NCBI GenBank assembly: GCA_002591725.1
Contig: NJAL01000003.1
Location: 124,001-188,000, forward strand
Direction of reading: 5' to 3'
Length of the DNA: 64,000 nt
DNA from: Candidatus Didemnitutus mandela
GTDB lineage: Bacteria; Verrucomicrobiota; Verrucomicrobiia; Opitutales; Opitutaceae
Position numbers and translations under genes: made by a program. The notes below the pieces were generated by a model. The model was given only the letters and a program-made list of their open reading frames with translations. It made no database searches and was not told where the DNA came from. Positions within the stretch are counted from its first letter, which is position 1. Every line of letters begins with the position of its first letter. Positions 11,467-23,399 of the stretch are shown here, piece after piece.

Positions 11467-14400
11467 TCAGTAGGCCAGATAAGGTGCCAACCACTTCTCC
11501 GACTCAGTAACGGATTGTTTTTTCCGAGCCGAATAGTCCTCGACTTGATCTTTCGCTAGTTTGCCGACGGCGAAGTATTTCGATTCCGGGTGATTGAAGT
11601 AGTGGCCGCTGACACTGCTAGGCGGGCGCATGGCGTAGTGTTCGGTGAGCGTGATTTCGGTGGATTCGGTGGCGTTGAGCAGTTCGAAGAGATTAAATTT
11701 TTCGGTATGGTCCGGACAAGCAGGATAACCCGGAGCGGGACGGATACCGCGGTATTTTTCGCGGATCATATCCTTGATCTTCAGATTTTCGGTCTTGCCG
11801 TAACCGGAGTAGTCGCGGGCTTTTTTGTGCATTAGCTCGGCGAGCGCTTCGGCCAGACGGTCGCCGAGAGCTTTGGCCATGATAGCGCTGTAATCGTCGT
11901 GCTTTGCCTCGAATTCCTTCGCGAACTCTTCGACGCCGTGGCCGGCGGTGGCGGCGAAGCCACCGAGATAGTCGATGCGACCGTTGCCCTTCGGCGAGAT
12001 GTAATCGGCAAGGCAGTGGTTGAACTGGCTATTGGGTTTGATGTTCTGCTGACGGAGGAAGTGAAACGTCTGGAGGCTGTACGAGCGGGATTCGTCGGCG
12101 TAGACTTCGATACTGTCGCCGACGGAATTCGCTGGCCAGAAGCCGATGACAGCACGGGCAGTGTAGCGTTTTTCTGCGAGAATGTGCGCGAGCACCTTTT
12201 GCGCATCGTTATAGAGTTTGGTGGCTTCGGCGCCGACTACAGCCTCGGTGAGGATGTCGGGGAAACGGCCGTGAAGTTCCCATGTGGAAAAGAACGGTCT
12301 CCAGTCGATATAAGTAGCGATTTCGTCGAGCGAGAGCAGCTGCACCGAGTTGCTGGCGCGGCCGAGAAGGGCGGCTTGTCGGTCGCTGGTGAAGATGCGT
12401 GTGCCGATAAACTCAGGTTTCGGGATGTCGACTTGGTTCCAGTCGGTCGGCTGCGCGTTAGCGCAGGCGTCGGCGAGCGAAAGGAGCTTTCGCTCGCCGA
12501 CGCGGTTACTGAATTCGATCCGCTGTTTCTCCTGTTTTTCGCGGAGCTGGGCGACGTAGCCTGGCTTGTTATCCGGATTGAGGAGTTTCGAGACGACACC
12601 GATGACGCGCGAGGCGTCGAGCACGTGGACGATGGGCTCGGAATAATTCGGAGCAATTTTCACTGCAGTGTGAACGAAAGACGTGGTGGCGCCGCCGATG
12701 AGAAGTGGGAGCTTGTAGTTTTTCCGTTCCATCTCCTTCGCGACATCTACCATCTCATCGAGCGAGGGTGTGATGAGACCGGACAGGCCGATTACGTCGG
12801 CACCCTTTTCCATGGCGGTGGCGAGGATCTTTTGGCACGGCACCATCACGCCGAGGTCGATTACCTCGTAATTGTTACAGGCGAGGACGACACCGACGAT
12901 ATTCTTTCCTATGTCGTGTACGTCGCCCTTGACCGTGGCTATAACGATGCGACCCTGCGCGCGGGCAGAGCTGCCGGAAGCGATGGCCTCGGCCTTTTCC
13001 TTTTCCATGTAAGGGCGAAGGTAGGCAACGGCTTTTTTCATCACGCGGGCTGTTTTCACTACCTGTGGAAGAAACATTTTGCCTGCGCCGAAGAGGTCAC
13101 CGACGACCTTCATGCCGTCCATAAGTGGACCTTCGATTACGTTGATCGCGCAGCTATATTTCTGGCGCGCTTCCTCGGTGTCAGTCTCGATCCACACGTC
13201 GATGCCGCGGACAAGCGCATGCGAAAGGCGTTTTTCGATGGTGCCCTGGCGCCAGGCTTCGAGGACCTCGATGTTGGCTTTCTGATCTTTGACGATGCTG
13301 GCGGCTTTAAGTTTTTCGCCGAACTCTACGAGGCGTTCGGTTGCGTCGGGGCGGCGGTTGAGGAGCACGTCCTCTACGAGGCCAAGCAAGTCTTTCGGGA
13401 CTTCTTCGTAGACTTCGAGCATTGCTGGATTGATGATGCCCATGTCCATACCGGCGGCGATTGCGTGGTAGAGGAACGCCGAGTGCATTGCCTCGCGAAC
13501 GAGATTGTTGCCGCGGAAAGCAAATGAAACATTGGAGACACCGCCGCTTACTTTGGCGTGAGGAAGGTTCTGTTTAATCCAGCGTGTGGCGTTGATGAAA
13601 TCGACCGCGTAGTTGCTGTGTTCCTCGATGCCGGTGCCGACGGTGAGGATGTTTGGGTCAAAAATGATATCTTCAGGTGGAAAGCTGACGATGTCAACAA
13701 GCAGGTGATAGGCGCGCTCGGCGATGCGGATTTTGTCGGTGTAGGTCGCTGCTTGGCCTTGCTCGTCAAAAGCCATAACGACGATAGCGGCACCGTAACG
13801 GAGAATCGTGCGTGCCTTTGCGAGGAATTTTTCCTCGCCCTCCTTGAGGGAAATGGAATTTACGATACCTTTGCCCTGAAGGCATTTCAGACCGGCCTCG
13901 ATGACTTCCCATTTTGAGGAATCGATCATCACGGGCGCTTGCGCGACCTCGGGCTCGGCCGCAAGGAGGTTGAGAAATTTCGTCATTGCAGCGACGCCGT
14001 CGATCAGGCCGTCGTCCATGCACACGTCGATGATATTGGCGCCATTTTCCACCTGCTGGCGTGCGATGGAGACAGCTTCTTCGTACTTGTTTTCTTTGAT
14101 GAGCTTCGCGAATTTGGGGGAACCGGCGATATTAGTGCGTTCGCCGATGTTGAGGTAGGTTCCGGACTGATAGGTGAAGGGGAGCGAACCGGAAAGTGCG
14201 AGCTTTGGCGCAAGCATGGTGAGCGAGCGCGCCGGCTTCGGCGCAAGGGCCTTTGCGATGGCAGCGATGTGCTCCGGTGTGTTGCCGCAGCAGCCGCCGG
14301 CGATATTGAACAAGCCGGCGTCGGCGAATTCGTCCATGAAGTTTGCCATGTCCTGAGGCCCGAGCTCGAAACCGGTCGGCGTGAGGGGATTTGGCAGACC

Positions 14401-15312
14401 AGCGTTCGGGTAACACGAGATGAAAATATCGGATTTTTGCGAAAGCTCGGCGAGAAACGGCCGCATTGGGCCGGGGCCGATGGAACAGTTGAGGCCGACG
14501 GAAATCGGTTTCACGTGGCGTACGGTGTTCCAAAACGCCTCGACTGTTTGCGCGGAGATCATCGTCTCGCCCCCACGGCCGACTGCCGCGGAAACCATGA
14601 TCGGTAGACGCACATTGTCCTCGACAAAGATTTCCTCGATGGCGACGAGTGCAGCCTTGGCGTTGAGAGAATCGAAGACGGTTTCGATGAGTAGCAGATC
14701 GACGCCGCCTTTGATGAGTGTGCGAATCTGGTGTCGGTAGTCGGTCTTGACCTGGTCGAATGTGACAATACGAAAACCGGCATCATCAGCGTCGGGCGAG
14801 ATCGAGAGCGAAACTGTCAGTGGTCCGATTGCACCTGCGACGTAGCGGCGGCGGCCCGTGGCGTTGGCGATGCGGTCAGCCCATTTGCGGCACTGGTGTG
14901 CGGAGTGGAAGTTGATGTCGTGGGCGACTTCGACGAGAAAAGGGTTCTCTATGACGCTTTGGTAAAATTCCGGATTTTTGCGTCCGCCACGCTCTCGTGG
15001 ATCCTCGGTAAAGAATTCGCTCTGGCCGATTGCGGTTGCGGAAAACGTGTTTGTTTCGATGATATCGGCACCAGCTTCGAGGAAACGGCGGTGAATATCG
15101 CCAATGGTCGGCGCGCAGGTGAGTGAGTAGATATCTCCGTTGTTCTTGAGATCCTTCAGCGCGGTCTTAAAAAGGTTGCCGCGGACCTGATCCTCAGTGA
15201 TACCATAGCTGCGGATGGTCGTGCCCATGGCGCCGTCTATGATGACTATGCGTTCCATGAGCGTGTGGCGCAGCGTTAGTTCGGCTTCGGAAGGACGAAA
15301 AAGTTCGGCCAT
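11467..15312 (-). CDS. metH: Cobalamin-dependent methionine synthase, 1281 aa, intact
   Basis: Single frame with homocysteine domain ([22 protein letters not shown]), pterin domain ([13 protein letters not shown]), B12 motif ([15 protein letters not shown]) and activation domain ([15 protein letters not shown]). Confidence 0.97.
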   Translation of the reverse strand: MAELFRPSEAELTLRHTLMERIVIIDGAMGTTIRSYGITEDQVRGNLFKTALKDLKNNGDIYSLTCAPTIGDIHRRFLEAGADIIETNTFSATAIGQSEFFTEDPRERGGRKNPEFYQSVIENPFLVEVAHDINFHSAHQCRKWADRIANATGRRRYVAGAIGPLTVSLSISPDADDAGFRIVTFDQVKTDYRHQIRTLIKGGVDLLLIETVFDSLNAKAALVAIEEIFVEDNVRLPIMVSAAVGRGGETMISAQTVEAFWNTVRHVKPISVGLNCSIGPGPMRPFLAELSQKSDIFISCYPNAGLPNPLTPTGFELGPQDMANFMDEFADAGLFNIAGGCCGNTPEHIAAIAKALAPKPARSLTMLAPKLALSGSLPFTYQSGTYLNIGERTNIAGSPKFAKLIKENKYEEAVSIARQQVENGANIIDVCMDDGLIDGVAAMTKFLNLLAAEPEVAQAPVMIDSSKWEVIEAGLKCLQGKGIVNSISLKEGEEKFLAKARTILRYGAAIVVMAFDEQGQAATYTDKIRIAERAYHLLVDIVSFPPEDIIFDPNILTVGTGIEEHSNYAVDFINATRWIKQNLPHAKVSGGVSNVSFAFRGNNLVREAMHSAFLYHAIAAGMDMGIINPAMLEVYEEVPKDLLGLVEDVLLNRRPDATERLVEFGEKLKAASIVKDQKANIEVLEAWRQGTIEKRLSHALVRGIDVWIETDTEEARQKYSCAINVIEGPLMDGMKVVGDLFGAGKMFLPQVVKTARVMKKAVAYLRPYMEKEKAEAIASGSSARAQGRIVIATVKGDVHDIGKNIVGVVLACNNYEVIDLGVMVPCQKILATAMEKGADVIGLSGLITPSLDEMVDVAKEMERKNYKLPLLIGGATTSFVHTAVKIAPNYSEPIVHVLDASRVIGVVSKLLNPDNKPGYVAQLREKQEKQRIEFSNRVGERKLLSLADACANAQPTDWNQVDIPKPEFIGTRIFTSDRQAALLGRASNSVQLLSLDEIATYIDWRPFFSTWELHGRFPDILTEAVVGAEATKLYNDAQKVLAHILAEKRYTARAVIGFWPANSVGDSIEVYADESRSYSLQTFHFLRQQNIKPNSQFNHCLADYISPKGNGRIDYLGGFAATAGHGVEEFAKEFEAKHDDYSAIMAKALGDRLAEALAELMHKKARDYSGYGKTENLKIKDMIREKYRGIRPAPGYPACPDHTEKFNLFELLNATESTEITLTEHYAMRPPSSVSGHYFNHPESKYFAVGKLAKDQVEDYSARKKQSVTESEKWLAPYLAY

Positions 15313-15673
15313 TTTTTAGATATTTATATATCAGAATTCGGCGATATGCCGAAATTGCAATCCTGAGGTCCAATCAATTTTCGCGCAGGATCCGGTCCAA
15401 ACGGTTTTATTGTATCTATGGTGGCGCATCTATTGGTGGCGGGATGATCTCCAAGATGTAACGATCTAGCGGTCTATCTACTTTGGCATCGATCTATCCA
15501 TTGTGCATATTGGGTTGTGGTGCTGTGCTCTCTATGCGGAGGGCGCTGGATTCTTGGCTTATCTGTTGTTTGTCATGCTCATGCTAGCACGGAGTCGTGC
15601 CAATGGGAGGGCTGAGGCTATTGGTGAATTAATCCACTCATAGTTTAGAATCCATGCCGAATGGTGCGCAAGT

Positions 15674-15713
15674 GGTATTTATGAAACGGTAAAGGTATTT
15701 ATGAAACGGTAAA
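15674..15713. repeat. Exact 20-bp tandem duplication
   Basis: ggtatttatgaaacggtaaa repeated twice with no spacer. Confidence 0.95.
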
Positions 15714-17301
15714 AATATCGCTGATCTTCCATTCGCGGTACGAGTGAAAGCGTTGTTTTAGCGATGATATGTGCGGATGGAAACTTGCCTTTTCCCGTGA
15801 TATGAGCCGGCGCCGCTGGGACGCGGGTTGGCCGCCTATGGCCGGCTGCACGCCCGAGCTTGTACCAGCGGTCGTGATGCCATTAATTTATTACTGGTGG
15901 GTGGACCTTGGCGATTTTTGCCCTCTGTGCGGTGATTTCGTTGCTCTGCCACAGGGGAACGTTTGGCATGCTGTTGTCAGCGCAGATTCCGGTTCTGGAG
16001 GGAATTGTTAGGACATGGTTTCCTGGGCTGGCTACTGCGAGCGGCCCAACGGACTTTTTATCACGGTGCTCATTTCGGACCGACTTGTACCTGGCCGTTT
16101 GCTTTCACGGAAGATTCCGTTATCGGCGTCGGTTTCGTGGAGGGCGGTTCTCTTGGCTTGCGTATCGTATAATTATCTGCCGATAGCGCGTGAGGCATTG
16201 CACTACCCCCCCACAATGATTGTCCGATGGAGTGGATGCAATTTGTGACTGGTGAAAACGTAAATTAAATCCATGAGTCGTCGCTCCTGCAATGCTGCTT
16301 CCTCCATAGGTCGCTTCACGACGCCCTGGGAGTTCAGTCCGGGCGCGCAGACGTTTGCTTCGCCAGTTGGCTGGCTTTCGCATGGAGCTAGCTGATCCCG
16401 CTTTCCCATTTGGACACCCGTAGACGGGGAAGATGCAGTCGAGTTTGTGACCATGGTTGGATCCAGGCTTGTCGAACTGACGTCTGGTTTCATTTTTTTG
16501 TGGGCGGAGGGGCGTTCCGCCATGGCCGCAATCGTGCTCGTGGTGGCTTTGTTGGCGCTGATAGTCGTGTGCGATAGCGGCGCCGGCAGCCCTTGAATCT
16601 GGTCGGTACCGGAGTGAGCTGGTTTAGTCGAATTCTATCCGAAATTTGGTTGCGAAATAGTTTCGTATGACCCTCGTGAATGATTTTCCGAATTCGGCGC
16701 GTTTCTTTTCGCCGATTTCTGTGTGATGCTTTCCAGCATTGAAGATGCTGGATGGAAGAGATGTTTGTACACTATTCTCGCACAGCCGGGCAAACAAGGA
16801 TCTTATCGCACGCGACACTGCCTTTGCAATGGGGTGATGCTTTCCCCTTCGGAAAGTCCATCGGCTTGGTGGATGTAATCGGTGCGTACACGATGAGCAC
16901 CTGCTGTCCTTTGGGTGTGAATCGAGTGTGGCGTACTCGCTTTTTGGAGCGCTAAACGTAACCGAGACGCATCAATTTGTGCCAGACGGCCTTCTATCCA
17001 TGACGGGAAACACTGAATCCTTATGTCATAGGTCGTGAACTCGTCGTGTCCCAGTGGAGAACCCTTTCGTTCTTGGCGCCGAACAGGGTGTTGGTCACAT
17101 GATTGAAGCTGACAATGAAGCGACTAGCTTGTGTGATCCGATAGAGATAGAGAGGAAATTTCTTGGCGACAAGTATGCCACCGCAGGCTTTGCGTGCCTC
17201 GCAACAGTTACTATATGCGCTGCAGCTGACCAAAGGAAAGAAAACTTTTCCGAAAATAAGACGAACAGCTCGGAACGCCAGCAGCTGGTGCTTCCAGCAT
17301 A

Positions 17302-17766
17302 ATGAGCGTCTTGGTAAAGTTGGTTGCGGCCATAATCGGTAAAGTCTTCGCAAGACATTTGCCCGTTAGCGACGGTTTCGTCGAGAATCTTGGCGTTAGA
17401 TTGCCGGACTACGCGCGGGATAGCTTGGGTCTACGCGAGAGCATTTCAGCGTCAATAAAGGGCCTAAGGCTAGGCTTTTGGCAGCAAAGGCAACAGTTGG
17501 TGGGCGAAATGGAGATTCAAAAGCGATCCGCTTTTGGGCGGCTGACGGCGCTTCCGGGTTGCCCTGGAGAAGACCCATCAGGTTTGTCTTTCGCGACAGC
17601 CCGCGACGCGGTTGCGAAAGATGAGACCGTGCATGTGTCTGGCGACATTTATAATGATCGACTGCACGTAGCCGTGCAGTCGAAGGACGGTGCTATCATC
17701 GCCTACAGCCGCATCGAGCAGCAAAGTGCAGTATTGGCAGGGGTGTCTTTAGAAGTAAAAAAGTAA
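17302..17766 (+). CDS. Uncharacterised 154-aa ORF, coding status uncertain
   Basis: Open frame in a degraded region; no recognisable domain. Confidence 0.22.
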   Translation: MSVLVKLVAAIIGKVFARHLPVSDGFVENLGVRLPDYARDSLGLRESISASIKGLRLGFWQQRQQLVGEMEIQKRSAFGRLTALPGCPGEDPSGLSFATARDAVAKDETVHVSGDIYNDRLHVAVQSKDGAIIAYSRIEQQSAVLAGVSLEVKK

Positions 17767-19551
17767 AAAGGCCATGCATTCAATGCGCGATCCTGGAAAT
17801 CCGAAAAGGCGGTGCTTACTTCTTCCCGGAGCCGGTTCTGAGTTTGTCGAGTCGCATTTGCAGCATATTCACTTCATTAGCAAGGTGTTCTTGTGTCTTC
17901 TTTTTGTTTCAGCTGTTGGTGCCGTTGGCATTGTGGACGGTGTTGGCCGGAAGGGTGAGGAGCTTCACGATAAAACTCTGATCCTTTAGACTGTTAAGGT
18001 AGAGCAACGTGATTTTTTTGCGAAAGATTGAGTGAATCTTGGGCGATTCTCTCGACATCCATGAGCTGGCTGTTTAGCTTCTAATTTCGGTTCATTTCCT
18101 GCGTGAGCGTGCTCCTGATCTGCTGGAAAGTGCGCTGGTGGTATTGATCGATGGATTTGCGGTTGAGGTGCTTATTTTCCGACATTTCAGAGAAGATTTT
18201 TAAAATTTTTCCTCTATAAGGTTTAGAACTTTATCGACGTGATTTTCTGGAATTTTTCCGCTTTCGCGAGCCTCTCGGACATGCAGCCGTAGAGCGATAT
18301 TTTTTCTCGATGGCTGCGGTGAGCTGGTTCGTTTGGCCCTGACTGATCTTCTCTAATTTGGTGTCGTTCTTATTCTTAAAGATATTGGCCTGACGTTCGG
18401 ATATGGCTTCCTTGATGAGCTGGTTTACCGACTAAACGTGGCGCTGTGTTTCCTTGGCGGAAGCTCTGAGCTCGGCGTTGGTCTGCTCGCGGAAACAGGT
18501 CATTTCGGCTTGCTACCTGAGCGTGAGGTCAGTTGCTATTTTTTTATAAAATCAGGATCCGGAAGCGATGAGGAGAGCTCGGTGAAAACAATGGTAAGAA
18601 ATTGTTCTTTAAATTTTTGCCACATGGCAAGAGGTGTTAGTAGTAGGCTAGACCTAGAGTAGGTGGCCGAGTGGCTCAGACAGAAGTGGCTGAATATTTA
18701 AAGCAATTATCGTTTCCCCATCGGCTGTTAATATGAAACCACAAGCTCGTGATCTAAATAAGAGTTTATTTTGATTGCGATACAGCCGTACCTAAAAGGA
18801 GCTGAAACGCTAGAAGAGCAAAATGAAGTTGGTAACATTTCAGTAACTGGAGATAGAACTGCGGAACTAATTTAATTTGGTTGAACGAAGCGAGAAAATG
18901 CAGACGCCCGATGGCTAAGCCTGCTCAATCTGATATAATATCTGGCCCGAAATTTGGTGATTATATTACTTTTTAAAGAAGAAAATTATTAGTTAAATGA
19001 TTATAAAAATTATATAATTATTAACAATAAAGATCTTAATAAAGATAATATTTTAAATACTTCGCAGCCAGAATAATTACTAGAACGAAGACTTGCGTTT
19101 TCGACACGAATGCTATCTTGCGATTCTCTGTCGAAGTGCACGAGAAGCTTTGATGCCATCAAAAGCGAGCAATCCACCGAGCGGGACGTAGCCCGCGTTG
19201 CGTGCCCTGGGTTTTTCAGGAGCTCTTGCAGAATTGACGTTCGATACGTGAGCAGCTGATCAAGAGCGGTCTCGTGGAAACCGAGACTCTGGCTTTTATT
19301 TGCGACCATTCGATTACGTTCCTTTTTTTCACTTTGGACGAGGTATACCAACTTACGCTGCACGAAGTGGCAGCGGCAAAAGCTTAGTTTACTGTCACAA
19401 CCATATGATGAGATGAGGGCAACCGCTTCGCTGTATACCCAAGTTCTCCCTCCCGGAAGGAGAACGTCCCCGCCTTTGCTAAGGTCCCGGGCGGTCTATT
19501 CTGAGGCTGCTTGCTTGGTGCGAGCAAGCGGTAACAGAGGCAGTGTCTTTT

Positions 19552-20169
19552 TCACCTGTCGCTTTGGGCTAATCCCGGGATGGCTTCGTCTTCCGATTCA
19601 TTGTTGTAGTCTAGTAGGCTCAGTTTGCCGCTATGGTGAGCCAGCCATTCCATGATTCCAGAAAAAAGTCCGGTGAATATCAGGTTTCCAAAGAGGGTAT
19701 TGCGGAAAAAGTAGATCGTCGGTAGATACTCGGGATGTCCGATAGTTAGGGCTTGCCACCAGCCGGAAGTTGATTTTGGGTAAAAAGCGTCTGAAGCCCA
19801 TGCTTGCGTGTTGGTGATGAGGTAAAACAAAAGGGTGGTGAGCAGGCTGCCATTGAAAATCCAGAGCCACGATTTATGGAGCGAGACCCAGGCCCCGGTG
19901 GCTAGGGCAAAGACAATACAAGTGTTTCTCGCGATGAAGCCGAAACACGGCCATGATATATCGTATTTACTTACGTAGTATTTGTTTACGTAAAAATCGG
20001 ACACCAGGAGAGCCACAAAAGGAATCAGCCACATCATTCGCTTTCGAAAATAAATGGCGCTACAGAATGCGATCGCCATCACTGGGGAAAAATTGACTAG
20101 ATTATAATCAAGCGTTGCTGCTATGCTGCAGGTGAGGACCAGGAGGATGAGCAGGATGGCGACAAACAT
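19552..20169 (-). CDS. Integral membrane protein, DUF6580-like putative transporter component
   Basis: 205 aa, multiple TM segments, NFSPVMAIAFCSAIYFRKR and ALLVSDFY motifs; directly downstream of the adenosyltransferase on the same strand. Confidence 0.75.
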   Translation of the reverse strand: MFVAILLILLVLTCSIAATLDYNLVNFSPVMAIAFCSAIYFRKRMMWLIPFVALLVSDFYVNKYYVSKYDISWPCFGFIARNTCIVFALATGAWVSLHKSWLWIFNGSLLTTLLFYLITNTQAWASDAFYPKSTSGWWQALTIGHPEYLPTIYFFRNTLFGNLIFTGLFSGIMEWLAHHSGKLSLLDYNNESEDEAIPGLAQSDR

Positions 20170-20214
20170 AGTTTGATTCTATGTGCGGTAGTTGGGGGCC
20201 TGACAAGCTTTTTG

Positions 20215-20787
20215 TCAGGCAGGAGGAAGCACGGGAGCTTCGGCTTCCCGGGCCATCAACCATAGGAGATCGGAAAGCCGGTTCAGATAGTGCAATACCA
20301 ACGGCCTGGGATGGCGGCCATGCTCAGGCAGGGCGGAAACGCGACGTTCCGCGCGCCTTGTTACTGTCCGGGCAAAATCAAGCGTTGCGGCGAGTGGTGT
20401 GTTGCCCGGCGTGGCCCAGCCGGAAAACGACTGGTGGTGTGCCTCGATGGTGGCGACTACGGTAGCGAGATGCGCTAGCGATTGGTCGGTGATGCTGGCC
20501 AGGGTGGACGAAAGGTAACGGGATGCATCTTCATCCGTGCAGGCGAGTTCACCCATCAGCGCTACGAGCTCTTGTTGAATAGATTCAAGGGTGTCTCGCT
20601 TCGAGGTGACCTCGGTCTGCGCCTTGGCGAGACCGAGGACGGCATTGAGCTCGTCAACAGTTCCTACCGCTTCGATCTGCGGGTGGCTTTTAGCAAGCCG
20701 TTGCCCGTAGAGAAGCCCGGTTGTACCGTCGTCTCCGGTGCGGGTCGCTATGGAGCGTTTCGAACCGACGCGCGGGAGTTCTGCCAT
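20215..20787 (-). CDS. pduO: PduO-type cob(I)alamin adenosyltransferase
   Basis: TRTGDDGTTGLLYGQR, VDELNAVLGLA, TVTRRAERRV, YLNRLSDLLWLMAR motifs in one 190-aa frame. Confidence 0.93.
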   Translation of the reverse strand: MAELPRVGSKRSIATRTGDDGTTGLLYGQRLAKSHPQIEAVGTVDELNAVLGLAKAQTEVTSKRDTLESIQQELVALMGELACTDEDASRYLSSTLASITDQSLAHLATVVATIEAHHQSFSGWATPGNTPLAATLDFARTVTRRAERRVSALPEHGRHPRPLVLHYLNRLSDLLWLMAREAEAPVLPPA

Positions 20788-20788
20788 A

Positions 20789-21349
20789 TCAGCGTTTTCT
20801 AGCGTCGCGTGTCTGTTTCTTTAGCGCTTTCAAGGCTTCACCGATTCTGGCCAGCGTGGACTTCCCCATGCGATCGATAAAGAGCACGCCATTCAGATGA
20901 TCAACTTCGTGTTGGATGCAGCGCGCGAGGAGGCCGTTGCAACGAAGGACATGCGGCACGCTGTGTAGATCCTGGAATTTTATCGTGATCTCGCCCGCCC
21001 TCTCGACGTCGCCGCGAATGCCCGGAAAAGAAAGGCAGCCTTCTTCGTAAAACGAAGTTGGCTGAGCGGCGGCTTGGATCTTTGGATTAACTACGACGAG
21101 TGGCATAAAAAGGTTAAGTGGGAGATGGGCTCCGTCGAATTCCCAATCGAATGATTCGCGCATTTTGCGCAGGTCGACTACGCAGAGTTGCACGGCTTCG
21201 CCGACTTGTTGCGCAGCGATGCCGATGCCGGCGGCGTTGTGCATAGTATCGATAATTTTTTCTGAAAAAGCCTGAAGCGAAGAATTAAAAACGGTGACAC
21301 GCATTCCTTTTTTTCGAAGAATAGGGTCATTAAAATGAATAATCTTCAA
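20789..21349 (-). CDS. def: Peptide deformylase
   Basis: GIGIAAQQVG, EEGCLSFPG and QHEVDHLNG motifs; 186 aa. Confidence 0.95.
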   Translation of the reverse strand: MKIIHFNDPILRKKGMRVTVFNSSLQAFSEKIIDTMHNAAGIGIAAQQVGEAVQLCVVDLRKMRESFDWEFDGAHLPLNLFMPLVVVNPKIQAAAQPTSFYEEGCLSFPGIRGDVERAGEITIKFQDLHSVPHVLRCNGLLARCIQHEVDHLNGVLFIDRMGKSTLARIGEALKALKKQTRDARKR

Positions 21350-21687
21350 ATAAACGAATTATCTTCATATTATTTCCCCAAACTGCAAATAAAAGTTTCT
21401 CCACGTCCTTAAGAGTTTTTAGGACTGTATGTCCGCTAAAGAAACCTCTTCAAGCCAACCTCAACCATAAGCCAGCCATGGGCGCTCAGCTGTCTGAACC
21501 CATCGGCTTTTTAGTGGGTATTGGGGTATTATTGGTCGCCTGGGTTTTTCGATCAACGTTCGGACACTAAATCTAACATTTTTGCACGAGACAGGCAGCG
21601 GCACACCAACGGTTTCCGTCTTCGGCAAACGACTGCTCGATTTGGACAACCCGGGACCGGTTTAACTCGCGTTCGAGGCTGCTCAAG

Positions 21688-21712
21688 CCGTCAACGATCC
21701 TCGCGTTGACGG
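21688..21712. repeat. Perfect hairpin, 9-bp stem, 7-nt loop
   Basis: CCGTCAACG-atcctcg-CGTTGACGG. Confidence 0.8.
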
Positions 21713-23399
21713 ACCTCGATGCCAGCTTGAAACAGTATGTAGTATGTTGAAAACTATTGCTATGTGATGCCGCGGGGCGGGTGACATGAGGCGTTCGAAT
21801 CCGTTATGACTGATATAAACGCCGTGTTCTCCGCACGATTCTGTTCCTGTGTTGACGTTCATGGTCCCGCACAAGGCGGGAGGACAGCTTGCGCAAATAC
21901 CTTTCCGCTTCCCCTTTTTCCCGCCTTCCGGCCATGCAAACGGTTTTGAAGACCGCGTATGTGGTCAAGCCCCCCCACTACCTTCATCCCCGCAAAGAGG
22001 CCGGGCGGCCAGCCGCTGGACGCGGTTATTCTTTTTACCGCTTGCCCCCTGACAAGCGAGATACCTCTCGGACTCGCTGCAGCGGGAAGTGCGCCACCTA
22101 GCTGAGACGGCGGTAGTCACCGGGACAATATGGAACCGGAAGATTTTTATTTGGACTTACTTTCCATAGAGCGCCAACTGAATTGGGTCAGCTTTCCGGA
22201 TTGCTGCGGACGACCAACAGCACTTCAACGGTGGCTGGTTTTGCTCACCTGACGCACTTTTTCCCCCGAGCAACTGCCAGTTAATTTAAACCGCCGCGCC
22301 CATAACGTGCTCCGCCGACAGCATTATTCGTTACTTGACCACTTTGGACAAACCGAGAGCGAAAAACCTCCGACAGACGATGGCTTACGGCCAGGGAGCG
22401 GTCGAATATTTAGTTTAGTGCAATGGCAAGCACCGGTAGTTGATCGGGGCTACGCGACCGATTTTGAGATCGGCGCGTGCGCTATCCACAGGCGGCGGTA
22501 ATTCTCATACTGCGTTTCTGCTGGAGATTTTCTCCCTGTTGCACGCCGTCGATGCGAGTTTTCCCCTTCGGAAGAAACAAGTATTGCGTGGCACGTATCC
22601 TTGGACGAGCAGCGAGCCTGCTCGCGCTGACTTTAACGCTTATATTTTTCGTGTTTTCCGAACCGTTCCTTCTCAAGGTCGATGCTGCTTTCTCAGACTA
22701 CCATTTCAAACTAGCCACTCTCGTCCTCGATAAGGCGCCCGCCGTGCTTGGCCCGCCCAAACTTTTAACTACCGCTATAACGACAGTACCACCGCTGCCT
22801 CTATCGCAGTGTTCGCCCCGTTCCAGGTCAAGATGTATACATCTGCCTGCTGCCTCATTGCCGACATCGACAAATCGACATGATAAAACTCAAATTTATG
22901 GAAAACGAGAAAAAACTCTTCGGCGGTGGCCCTTATGCGGACATTGCGGGCACCGGCGACAGCTCTTATGATGCAGACATGTGGACTTATCGAGACCAAC
23001 TTGTTTTCAGCCTACTTGTCGAATCTCTCGGTGTCTTCTGTGTCGATGTTCGTAAAGATCCGCTGTGTGGGTCCTTACAAGCGCAAGTTTATTCTCTAAT
23101 CCCAGCCAACTACGGCAGCTGCCTGATATGGTTGTGTCCGACCCGCTGGCGCTTGCTTGCCAAACACCTGTGTTGCAAACAAAACTTTCCTGCTTAGTAT
23201 CTGCGACTTCCTCTTACTAAACTTGCTTGCGGTTACATGTTGGGAAAATATCGAGCCAGCGGAGCAAGTCTTAAAAAAGCTTCCGTCGCTGCGATCGACG
23301 CGGAGCGATCCTGGCGTCAATGCGGAATTTGTCGAGCTTATGCGTGTATTGCTGGTGGATGAAAGTAAGAGCACGAAAGACTTGCCTCCCAGTTGAAGG

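Noticed and set aside
11899-13527. 542-aa plus-strand ORF
   Set aside because: Antisense shadow of metH produced by codon bias; the opposite frame carries all MetH motifs.
19508-19528. Stem GCTTGCT/AGCAAGC after the DUF6580-like gene as a terminator
   Set aside because: No U-tract on the minus strand; only 7 bp.
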